From assembly GCA_946885335.1 (NCBI GenBank), contig CAMPGG010000003.1, positions 1 to 35,359 on the forward strand: a stretch of 35,359 nucleotides of DNA. Direction: 5' to 3'. Positions 26,055-34,500 of this stretch are shown piece by piece (the first letter of the stretch is position 1; each line of letters begins with the position of its first letter). The stretch comes from an uncultured Chitinophagaceae bacterium. GTDB taxonomy: Bacteria > Bacteroidota > Bacteroidia > Chitinophagales > Chitinophagaceae. The position numbers and the translations under genes were made by a program. The notes under the pieces are model-generated. The model made no database searches. It was not told the DNA's origin and saw only the letters and a list, made by a program, of their open reading frames with translations.

Positions 26055-27842
26055 TTGAAGATTGCATGCTATATCGTTTTCTTATTCAGCCTTACTTTAC
26101 ACGTTCAGGGTCAGCCGTTTTATTTTAGGGGTGAAGTAAAGGATGAAGCCGGTGACCCGGTGCAGAATGTTTCCATACTTCACCATCATTCGGGTTATGT
26201 ATATTATACCGGCATTTCTGGTTCCTTTGGTTTTATAGGACAAAATAAAAAGGATACACTTACATTTTTTAAAGATGGTTATCATAAGATCAGGTTGATT
26301 GCTGATGCTGATAAATTTCTCAATCTTCGTTTAATCAAGAACGTTACAGCCCTCAGCAACATGCGCAGGTATAAACTGGCCAGCCTGACAAAGGATTTAA
26401 CCCGCGAAAATCAAAGAACCTGGTTTGCCGGCGATGAAACCTATGCAAGCATACTAGAAAACAGGTTTGTAAATGCCAACCAATTTCCTTCTACCAGTTT
26501 GGCCTTAAATGTTGACCGTGCCTCTTACTCCAACGTGCGGCGATTTTTAAATATGAAAAATAAAGTTCCGCCTGATGCGGTGAGAATTGAGGAGATGCTG
26601 AATTACTTTAACACGGGATATAATAGTCCGAAAGGAGAAGATCCTTTTGATATTCAAACAACCCTGACGCAAAGTCCCTGGAGTAAGGAGAGCCAGTTAT
26701 TTTTCATGAATATCTCATCCCGCAAATTAAATGTTGATACTTTGCCTGCCAGCCACCTGGTTTTTTTGATTGACGTTTCCGGTTCTATGGATATGCCCAA
26801 CAGGTTGCCTTTACTGCAATCTGCCTTTAAGATGCTTGTCAATAATTTACGTGCAAAAGATTCTGTTTCTATTATTGCATATGGCGGTTATGTTGGTGTA
26901 CACCTGCAAACAACGGGTGGTAATGAAAAGGAGAAAATTATAAAGGCTATTGATGAATTAACTCCCGGTGGTACAACACCGGGTGAATCAGGTATCAAAC
27001 TGGCTTACCGGATTGCCAGTAATCATTTTATAAAGGATGGAAATAACCGGGTGATATTAGCTACAGATGGTGATTTTAATGTTGGTTTAAAAACCGAATC
27101 GGAGTTGGATGAACTGATCACTATGCATAGCCGGAGCGGAATTTATCTTACTTGCTTAGGGGTAGGAATGGGTAATTATAAAGATTCAAAAATCCAAACG
27201 CTTGCAAGAAAAGGCAATGGAAATTTTGCATACCTCGATAACTTTCATGAAGCTGAAAAAGTTTTACTAAAAGAATTCACGCAAACGATGTATGCAGTGG
27301 CAGATGATGTTTACCTGAATATAAAATTTAACCCTGCATTTGTAAAAGATTACCGGTTAATTGGCTTTGATAATAAAGTAGGAGCGATCAAAGATTCTAC
27401 ATCCATAATTGAAGGAGGAGAAATTGGTTCAGGTCATTCCATGACGGTGGCTTTTGAAATTATTCCAAGTCCTTTTTACCAGAATGAAAAGGAAAAAAGT
27501 TTACCTGGTCAGCAATTTGCGAAAATTCAATTGTACTATAAATTACCGGCTGATTCCGTTTCAAAAATTTATGAAACAATCAGTTCGTATGAAATAATTC
27601 CATTTAAAGAAATTGATAAGCAACATCAGTTCTCATCCGCGCTGATCATGTTTGGTTCTTTGTTAAGAGAATCTGTTTATCTAAAAGAAATTAATTGGAA
27701 TGATATCCATACGCTGGCATTAACATCACATAACCCGGCTGATATTCCGCAAAAAGAATTTTTAACCCTTGTACAATCGGCTAAAGAGATTTATTCAAAA
27801 AAAACCAAAAGAAAGAGGCGGAAAGATCCTGATAACTTTTAA
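26055..27842 (+). CDS. Von Willebrand A domain protein, YfbK-like, with N-terminal carboxypeptidase-D-like domain
   Basis: A 595-residue exported protein started by TTG 26055 just ahead of a signal peptide (MKIACYIVFLFSLTLHVQGQ). Residues about 21-92 look like a CarboxypepD_reg-like beta-sandwich (YFRGEVKDEAGDPVQNVSI). Residues about 125-230 are the domain that precedes vWA in YfbK proteins (FPSTSLALNVDRASYSNVRRFL, PPDAVRIEEMLNYF). The vWA domain (about 234-420) has a full MIDAS: D240-V-S242-G-S244 in FLIDVSGSMD, T in GGTTPGESG and D in LATDGDFNVG. A DUF3520-like C-terminal part (about 425-575) follows, then a very basic tail (KKTKRKRRKDPDNF). The vWA domain should bind a metal-dependent protein partner at the cell envelope. 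Function is not known. Confidence 0.9.
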   Translation: MKIACYIVFLFSLTLHVQGQPFYFRGEVKDEAGDPVQNVSILHHHSGYVYYTGISGSFGFIGQNKKDTLTFFKDGYHKIRLIADADKFLNLRLIKNVTALSNMRRYKLASLTKDLTRENQRTWFAGDETYASILENRFVNANQFPSTSLALNVDRASYSNVRRFLNMKNKVPPDAVRIEEMLNYFNTGYNSPKGEDPFDIQTTLTQSPWSKESQLFFMNISSRKLNVDTLPASHLVFLIDVSGSMDMPNRLPLLQSAFKMLVNNLRAKDSVSIIAYGGYVGVHLQTTGGNEKEKIIKAIDELTPGGTTPGESGIKLAYRIASNHFIKDGNNRVILATDGDFNVGLKTESELDELITMHSRSGIYLTCLGVGMGNYKDSKIQTLARKGNGNFAYLDNFHEAEKVLLKEFTQTMYAVADDVYLNIKFNPAFVKDYRLIGFDNKVGAIKDSTSIIEGGEIGSGHSMTVAFEIIPSPFYQNEKEKSLPGQQFAKIQLYYKLPADSVSKIYETISSYEIIPFKEIDKQHQFSSALIMFGSLLRESVYLKEINWNDIHTLALTSHNPADIPQKEFLTLVQSAKEIYSKKTKRKRRKDPDNF

Positions 27843-27868
27843 GGGATGGATATTAATCGCAATTTGAA

Positions 27869-27888
27869 AGCCTGCCAATCGGCAGGCT
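27869..27888 (+). terminator. GC-rich hairpin terminator after the vWA gene
   Basis: AGCCTGCC (27869-27876), loop AATC, GGCAGGCT (27881-27888), followed by GACTTTTG. It is a perfect 8-bp stem 26 nt after the stop. It sits directly beside the REP-like pair, so it could belong to that repeat cluster. Confidence 0.55.
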
Positions 27889-27900
27889 GACTTTTGAAAA

Positions 27901-27970
27901 TGAGGCTTCGACAGGCTCAGCCTGACATCGTAATATTTAGGTATTGTCACCCTGAGCTTGTCGAAGGGTG
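27901..27970. repeat. Pair of inverted REP-like palindromes
   Basis: Two copies of a roughly 25-nt element stand in opposite orientation, at 27901-27926 and 27946-27970, in the 163-nt gap between the convergent vWA and dnaJ genes. Read in the same direction the copies begin GTCAGGCTGAGCCTGTCGA and GTCACCCTGAGCTTGTCGA. The two G-to-C changes in the left arm are matched by two C-to-G changes in the right arm (AGCCT against AGGGT), so each still folds. The core CTGAGC-(C/T)-TGTCGAAG is a motif I recall in extragenic repeats of many bacteria. No transposase is present here. Confidence 0.7.
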
Positions 27971-28005
27971 CACTTTTGAATTTTGACTTTATTCCTGGAA
28001 AACTA

Positions 28006-29169
28006 TTAAGAAAACATTTCTTTCATCTTATCAAAAAATCCTTTTTCGTTTTTATCAGGATGCGGTTTAAAGTTTTCAGATCCACTTAATTTTTCAAGTA
28101 AAACTTTTTCTTCGCTGTTAAGATTTTGCGGCGTCCATAAGTTAACAGAAACTAACTGGTCGCCTTTTTCATAAGAGTTTACAGCCGGAAATCCTTTTCC
28201 TTTCAGCCTGAAAATTTTACCGCTTTGTGTGCCTGCAGGAATTTTAATTTTTGCCCTGCCATCAATGGTAGGCACTTCTACTTGTGTGCCGAATACCGCA
28301 TCGGTAAAGGAAACGTGTAATTCAAAAATTACATTCAATCCATCGCGTACAAGATCCTTATGTGTTTCTTCTTCTATTAAAATAATCAGGTCACCGGCAG
28401 GTCCACCACGTTCACCTGCATTACCGCGTCCGCTAATATTCAGTTGCATTCCTTCCTGGACACCGGCAGGTATATCGATCGTAACAGTTTCTTCACCATA
28501 AGTACGTCCTTCCCCTTTACATGTTCCGCATTTTGAAGTGATCGTTGTTCCTTCACCACTACAGGCAGGACAGGTAGTAACTGTTTGCATTTGCCCTAAG
28601 AAAGTATTGGTTACTTTTCGAACCTGGCCACTACCGCCACAGGTTCCGCAGGTTTGCATACTGTTCTTATCTTTTGCGCCATGACCACCACAGGTAGCGC
28701 AGGCAACATATTTTTTTACCTTGATATTTTTTGTAACACCACGGGCAATTTCTTCATAGTTCAATTTTAATTTGATACGAAGATTGCTTCCACGGGAACC
28801 ACGGGCTCTTGGTCCGCCACCACGTCGACCACCACCGCCACCAAAGAAACTACCAAAAACATCTTCGCCAAAAACATCTCCAAACTGGCTGAAGATATCT
28901 TCCATATTCATACCAGCACCACCGCCAAATCCACGACCATTGCCAGAAACACCGGCATGTCCGTACCTGTCATACTGTGCTTTTTTATCAGCATCACTTA
29001 AGATTTCATAAGCTTCGGCAGCTTCCTTAAATTTTTCTTCGCATGATTTATCTCCCGGGTTACGGTCTGGATGAAATTGCATAGCAACTTTTCGGTAAGC
29101 TTTTTTAATTTCATCTGCTGATGCGTTTTTGCTTACACTCAATACTTCGTAATAGTCTCTTTTTTTCAT
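28006..29169 (-). CDS. dnaJ: Chaperone DnaJ
   Basis: A 387-residue DnaJ. The start at ATG 29169 gives [17 protein letters not shown], the standard opening; a frame from TTG 29184 adds five unlikely residues. The J domain (1-70) has the HPD motif in [10 protein letters not shown] Gly/Phe-rich region runs about 72-128 and is unusually Gly/Arg-rich ([17 protein letters not shown]). The zinc-finger region has all four repeats, [24 protein letters not shown] and CGTCKGEG. The C-terminal substrate domains end with [20 protein letters not shown]. It stimulates DnaK ATPase in the cytosol. It is downstream of grpE on the same strand with 67 nt between them, so it is likely cotranscribed; dnaK itself is not in the window. 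Confidence 0.97.
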   Translation of the reverse strand: MKKRDYYEVLSVSKNASADEIKKAYRKVAMQFHPDRNPGDKSCEEKFKEAAEAYEILSDADKKAQYDRYGHAGVSGNGRGFGGGAGMNMEDIFSQFGDVFGEDVFGSFFGGGGGRRGGGPRARGSRGSNLRIKLKLNYEEIARGVTKNIKVKKYVACATCGGHGAKDKNSMQTCGTCGGSGQVRKVTNTFLGQMQTVTTCPACSGEGTTITSKCGTCKGEGRTYGEETVTIDIPAGVQEGMQLNISGRGNAGERGGPAGDLIILIEEETHKDLVRDGLNVIFELHVSFTDAVFGTQVEVPTIDGRAKIKIPAGTQSGKIFRLKGKGFPAVNSYEKGDQLVSVNLWTPQNLNSEEKVLLEKLSGSENFKPHPDKNEKGFFDKMKEMFS

Positions 29170-29236
29170 ACGCTCCATCCGCAATGCGGATTAATAATTA
29201 TTGTATTCTATTTAATTATATAGTTACTGTTATTTA

Positions 29237-29809
29237 CTATTTTCCTACTACCACTTTAGCAAAACGAATGATCTTATCATTCAGGTAATATCCTTCCTGT
29301 AAAACATCAACCACCTTGCCCTTTAAATCCTCAGAAGGAGCGGGAATTTCAGTAATGGCTTCATGAATATCAGGATTAAAAGGCTGATGGAGTGTTTCCA
29401 TTGGCTTTACACCTTTTGCTGTTAGGTTGTTGGAGAATTTGTTGAAGATCAGTTGGACTCCCTCTTTCATTCCCAACATATCTTCATTAGCATTCATTTG
29501 TTGCTGTGCACGTTTTATATCATCCAGAACATCTAACAAGTCAGTAATTATATCTTTTCCAGCAGTTTGAATAAGTTCTACTTTTTCTCTTGCACTTCTT
29601 TTCCTGTAATTATCAAATTCAGCAGCCTGTCTTAAATATTTATCTTTTAATTCCTGGATCTCTTCCTGGAGTTTTAAAGTTTCAGGTTCATTTTCAATTG
29701 GATCGGTCAGGTGAGTTGTACCGATCTGGCTGTCATCTGTATTTAAATCAACCCCAAAATCCTGATCATTGGGTAAAGAATTCTTATTATCTTTTTGTTC
29801 TTTCATCAT
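29237..29809 (-). CDS. grpE: Nucleotide exchange factor GrpE
   Basis: A 190-residue GrpE, the nucleotide exchange factor of DnaK. A variable acidic N-terminus (1-45) leads into a long coiled coil (about 45-105; LQEEIQELKDKYLRQAAEFDNYRKR), which forms the dimer stalk. The beta-wing domain follows, with LTAKGVKPMETLHQPFNPDIHEAI and VVDVLQEGYYLNDKIIRFAKVVV, both strong GrpE signatures. Start is at 29809 (or the adjacent Met 3 nt further on). It is the first gene of a grpE-dnaJ unit and has a good promoter at 29884-29913. No CIRCE operator was seen upstream. Confidence 0.96.
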   Translation of the reverse strand: MMKEQKDNKNSLPNDQDFGVDLNTDDSQIGTTHLTDPIENEPETLKLQEEIQELKDKYLRQAAEFDNYRKRSAREKVELIQTAGKDIITDLLDVLDDIKRAQQQMNANEDMLGMKEGVQLIFNKFSNNLTAKGVKPMETLHQPFNPDIHEAITEIPAPSEDLKGKVVDVLQEGYYLNDKIIRFAKVVVGK

Positions 29810-29883
29810 TAAAAATTTTAGCTTTTAGCAACAAACTGGCATAAATGACTTAATAAAAATGCCATTTTTTCAAATACCAGGCG

Positions 29884-29913
29884 CAAAGGTAAGGTTGACA
29901 ATAATACTGCCAA
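29884..29913 (-). promoter_or_regulatory. Promoter of grpE-dnaJ (TTG-N19-TACCTTTG)
   Basis: On the minus strand, TTG (29913-29911) and TACCTTTG (29891-29884) are separated by exactly 19 nt, a perfect match to the Bacteroidota housekeeping consensus. Transcription would start near 29877, about 68 nt before the grpE ATG. A short dyad (GACAA-A-TTGTC, 29926-29936) lies just upstream of the -33 element. Confidence 0.65.
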
Positions 29914-29979
29914 CCAGGGTTTCGGGACAAATTGTCTTAAAGCTTAAGATTTAACGGTTTAAGAATGGGTTATGCCCAT

Positions 29980-30000
29980 AAAAAAAGGCCGTATGGCCCA
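29980..30000 (-). terminator. Intrinsic terminator after the type A sorting protein gene
   Basis: Read on the minus strand, GGGCC, loop ATAC, GGCCT is followed by a run of T residues. It starts about 26 nt after the stop of the gene at 30026-30367. A second small dyad (ATGGG-TTATG-CCCAT, 29965-29979) lies next to it. Confidence 0.6.
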
Positions 30001-30025
30001 TTCAATTTTATGTTAACAGGAATAA

Positions 30026-30367
30026 TTATTTAGATACCTGGAATTTACCTGATTCCAAAATTTTTCCAGTTTGATCTCTTAACTGGTAAATGTATACACC
30101 TCTGGTAAAGTCGGATAGATTTAAAGTAGTTTTTGTAGGTACATTGGGTGATTCAAAAACAGGTTTGCCTAAAAAGTTAAATACTTGCAGCATATAACCC
30201 TTTTGATAACTTTTTACGAAATCGAAAGTAATAATGGAGGTAGCAGGGTTTGGGTAAAACTTGAGGATCTTCTCAGAAGAACCCGGAATAGGATTGTTAC
30301 GGTTCTGAGCCTCAGCATATTGTGCCGAAAAAAAGATAATGGATAATATGATTAGTAGCCGTCTCAA
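30026..30367 (-). CDS. Mini-protein made of signal peptide plus T9SS type A sorting domain
   Basis: A 113-residue secreted protein, started by TTG 30367. The signal peptide is MRRLLIILSIIFFSAQYAEAQ. After about 14 residues (NRNNPIPGSSEKIL) the rest of the protein is a type A C-terminal sorting domain (Por_Secre_tail, TIGR04183): KFYPNPATSIITFDF, LQVFNFLGKPVFES, LNLSDFTRGVYIYQLRDQTGKILESGKFQV. Such tails normally sit at the end of large exported proteins and are cut off during T9SS secretion. Here there is no cargo to speak of. It stands alone, with an upstream TAAATTTG (30381-30374) five nt before the start codon and a terminator after it. It could be a remnant of a larger gene, or a free-standing T9SS substrate. 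Confidence 0.88.
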   Translation of the reverse strand: MRRLLIILSIIFFSAQYAEAQNRNNPIPGSSEKILKFYPNPATSIITFDFVKSYQKGYMLQVFNFLGKPVFESPNVPTKTTLNLSDFTRGVYIYQLRDQTGKILESGKFQVSK

Positions 30368-30506
30368 CGTAACAAATTTACATTTATTATGTAATTATAG
30401 ACCCTTTTTTTTAGTTATACAAAGCATATACCCACAATTTTAAATCTTTTTTTACCAGGTAACTTTACGATTTTTATTGGAGTAATAAAATAGGAGAATG
30501 ATCCAC

Positions 30507-31535
30507 TTAAAATCGGGGACAATGCAAGGCATTAATTGTGGAACTCTCCCGGTCTAAGAAACCAAGAAATGATACAGACAATTCAAATCCTCCGCGGCCA
30601 TAACTACTGGTTTTTAATTTAGAAATATTCACATCATAACTTAGCGCAACGGAAAACGGTTTGTAATCAATTTTTACAACGGGTATTAATGCATCATTCA
30701 GGCGTGTAAATAATCCCCCATGAATAACATAATCAGGATTATCCAGGTCTTGACCCAATTTTAATCCATATAAGGCACCACCAATTGTTTCATTAAAATT
30801 ACCCTGCCGGGAATGATCAGCCTGTATGGTGAGATATGAATAATCAGTTAAACCGAATTTGATACCGGCAGATGCTACCCATTTTGGATTTAGCTCAATG
30901 GCAGGATTTCGATAAAAAGAATTTTTGGGTCGGTTAAAATGATGGTATGCTATACCCACAAATAAATTATCATTTGGATCCTCACTAATGTTGGTATTAA
31001 AACTCATTCCTACGCTGCCATCCACGTAATTGTATTTTGAATCATTGAAGGTTTCGCCATCACCCAATCCATCATACTGGCTGTTGGTTGTCATCCTGGA
31101 GCGATCAAAATATTGCTGAACCCATCCACCCATAAAACCCAGCGAAACATACATATTTCTCTCTTTGCTTAAGGATTTATGATAGTTCAGGGCCGGCATT
31201 ACCTGCGTATTCGTCCAGCCAACTGTACCTGCCCTGTCATAAAAAAGTTGCAATCCCAATGTAATAAAGTCATCTGCTTTGCCTATTGGCTTTTTGTATT
31301 CGCCATTTAAAGAACCCGTTTTATAAGCATCTGTCACACTATTCCATTGGTCACGATATACGGCTTGAACGCGGTAGTCGCCGGTAAAAATACCTGCAAG
31401 GGATGGATTACGCAGAAGGGGTGCTTCAAAGAATTGAGAAAAGTGGATGTCCTGGCTGTATGCGGGAGCCATCGATAACAACCCTGCTATCAATGCAACT
31501 GGTAAGGCCAATATTTTAAACATCCTGTTTATCAT
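30507..31535 (-). CDS. PorP/SprF family T9SS outer membrane protein
   Basis: About 342 residues from ATG 31535 (a GTG at 31541 would add two). A signal peptide (MFKILALPVALIAGLLSMAPAYS) precedes the family motif QDIHFSQFFEAPLLRNPSLAGIFTGDYRVQAVYRDQW. Beta-strand segments of an outer membrane barrel follow, among them LGLQLFYDRAGTVGW, NLFVGIAYHHF, SYLTIQADHSRQG and FSVALSYDVNISKL. This is the same family as the protein at 18171-19208. Its start is 11 nt after the stop of the type B-CTD PKD protein, so it is translationally close to it and likely its secretion partner in the T9SS outer membrane complex. Confidence 0.93.
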   Translation of the reverse strand: MINRMFKILALPVALIAGLLSMAPAYSQDIHFSQFFEAPLLRNPSLAGIFTGDYRVQAVYRDQWNSVTDAYKTGSLNGEYKKPIGKADDFITLGLQLFYDRAGTVGWTNTQVMPALNYHKSLSKERNMYVSLGFMGGWVQQYFDRSRMTTNSQYDGLGDGETFNDSKYNYVDGSVGMSFNTNISEDPNDNLFVGIAYHHFNRPKNSFYRNPAIELNPKWVASAGIKFGLTDYSYLTIQADHSRQGNFNETIGGALYGLKLGQDLDNPDYVIHGGLFTRLNDALIPVVKIDYKPFSVALSYDVNISKLKTSSYGRGGFELSVSFLGFLDRESSTINALHCPRF

Positions 31536-31546
31536 TATCACTGTAT

Positions 31547-34500
31547 TTATAAGATCAATGCGATGTTTCCTTTGTAAGTTAATATTTCACCATTTTCGCA
31601 AATCAATTCTGCCTGGTAAACATATACGCCAGCTTGTGGAGCACCATTTTTATACTTTCCATCCCAGCCAGCCAGTTGATCATTAACAGGAAATTCCCTG
31701 TTTTCGAAAACCACCTCGCCCCATCTATTAAAAATGCGCAATGTTCTTATTCGTTCTATGCCTCGTCCGCGAGGGTAAAAGAAATCATTCCTTCCATCAC
31801 CATTGGGTGAAAATGTATTTGGAATAAATATTTCAGCTCCTTTACAAAGTACAATGACCCTTACTTGTTCTGCATTCACACAACTGTTACTATCAACAAC
31901 CGATATTACATAATCGGTACTCAATTTTGTATTTGTTATTGGTTGAGGGCAATCGGTACAACTTAAACCATTTGTGGGCAGCCAGGAATAGGTTTGAATA
32001 TTATTTGAATAAGTTACGGGGATTGGAATGGGTATGCCAACTATTTTAGTGAGCGGTGTTGTAACAAATATTTCCGGCAATGGATTCACCTTAACATTCC
32101 ACAATACAGAATCCTGGCAGCCACTGGAATTTGTGGCAACAGAATAAACGGTATAATCGCCGGTAGGATATTGCTGCGGGTCAGGATTTTGGGATCCTGA
32201 TCCATTGCCATTTCCAAATTGCCATGACCATGAAACTGATGAAGTGTCTGGTCGAAGGAAAATACCGTTTACATTTAATCTTTCATTTACACAAATCACG
32301 GAATCGCCGGTAACTGCTATTAAAGGGCTTTGAACAACTTTAACCGGAAGACGGTATGTCATTGAATCTTTACAACCTGTTTCCGTTTCAACTAAAAGAG
32401 ACACTGGATAAATGCCTGGTGAAGTATAGTTGTGAACAGGTACAACAGCATTGGAAATTGTGCCATCACCAAAATTCCAGGTATAACGGGTAATTCTATC
32501 TCTCGATGTTGTTGAATCAAAAATGCTCAATGCTCCGCTATCACAAAACAGTAGTTGGGCAATATCAAATTTTGCCTTTGCTCCATTAACGCGGATGGTT
32601 TCAGTTCCTGTTAAAGTTATCAGGCATCCTTCAGGTTCTTTCAGAATTATTTTAGGTACAAATGCACCAAAATTATCGTATAAATGAGTGTATTCATTGA
32701 CGGTAGTATCTACCACATTGCCATCACCAAAATCCCAAATGAAACGGGCGTTCATTTCTGTAAATGCGGCAAAATTTACAGGTAAAGGACGGCACCCCAG
32801 CAATGGGTCATAATTAATTTTTGCTTCATTTACATCATGCACAACCAGCGTATCAATAGCCGTATCCTTACATCCGCCAGGACTGGTTACTTCTAACGTT
32901 ATGGGGTAAACGCCTGGATCGGTATAGTAAATAGAAGGATTTGGTTGTGTAGAAGTAGCAATGGATAAATTCCAGTTATAACGGTTGGAAAAAGAGGATG
33001 TATTTTTAAAAATTGCCTGGAAAGGAGTACAATATGTGTCAAAGTTATTAGCGGTAAATGATGCATCTGGTAAAGCCACTCTCACTGCATTGGTTTGAAT
33101 CAAAGAATCCTGGCATCCCACAATATCCTTTACAACCAGCTTTACGGTATAATAACCGGTATCAGTATATCTATGCGATGCATCTTCTGATGTTGCAGTT
33201 GATCCATCACCAAAATCCCATAATGATGTAAATGGAAGATCACTAACAGTTTTATCCAGGAAAAAGAGTGGCGCATTGGGGCAGGTTTCACCACTGGTGG
33301 ACCAATCATTTTTTAAAATGGAAACTTTTACAAATTCTCTTGAAGTAACACTGTCTTTACATCCTTTGGCATCCGTAACTACTAATTTTACATCATAGTC
33401 GCCAATACTATCATATTGGTGTTCAAAAGGTGCAGAAGTATAGGATTGAATTGTTCCATCACCAAAGTCCCATTTCCAGTTTACTATTGAATTTATGCCA
33501 TCTGTAATGGTAGAATCTGTAAAATTGGCAATCATTCCTTTACAGCCATAATTGTTAATTGAATTAAAATAAGGCTCTGGTCCGTTAACCCTGATGAAAT
33601 TGTTCTTTGTAATTGAATGCCTGCAGCCAAAAGTATCTACCGTGGTTAGGGTAACATTGTAATTACCGGCTTCCGTATACGTAAAACTGGCGTTTCCGCT
33701 TGGATCTCCATTTCTTTCAACTCCATCACCAAAATCCCATAGATATTGCGTTATAAAGTTCCTGTTATTAATTACCGATCTGATAGTTGGTCTGAATGAT
33801 TTACATCCTTCTCTTACAGTTGTATTAAAATCGGGAAAATTATCTGATACTATAATCGTTCGGGAATGTGTGTATGTGCAGGTTCCATTGGTTGTAGTTA
33901 AGGAAACAATATATGTTCCATCAGATGGATATGTATGAACCGGTGGTATTTGTCCTGAATAACTTGTTCCATCTCCGAAATCCCAATCCCAGCTTGTGGC
34001 ACCAATGGACCGGTCAATAAATGAATAAAGCAGTTTATTATTACAATCAGGACGATAATCAAATTTTGATATGGAAGGTTTAATATAAACGTAATTGTCT
34101 TTCGTAATAATCTCTTCGCAACCATTGTTAATTGCTGTCAGCGTAACGCTAACCCAACCTGTATCAGTAAATAAATGCCTGGGACTTTCTTCCGAAGAAG
34201 AACTTCCGTCGCTGAAAGTCCACATGTACTCTGTTGCCCCAGTAGATAAATTGGTAAACTGTATACCCGGATCTCCACATGCATTCGTAACATCCGCAAC
34301 AAAATCAGGAACCGGTTTGGTCCCAACTTTTATGGCATCGGATAAGGTAAAAGTTTCTGTACAACCCGTGCTTGTTGTAATGGTTAATGAAACGGCGTAA
34401 GTTCCCTGGTTTGAATAGGTGTGGCTGGGTGTTGCCAAATTAGAATTTGCGGAGCCATCACCAAAATTCCAATCATAAGATATTACACTATCGACAGCAT

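Noticed and set aside
27843..28005. A small gene or insertion sequence end between vWA and dnaJ
   Set aside because: No open frame with start and no terminal repeats with target duplication; the gap is filled with stem-loops.
29810..30025. CIRCE operator before grpE
   Set aside because: No TTAGCACTC-N9-GAGTGCTAA or close variant is present; the inverted repeats found are short and of other sequence.
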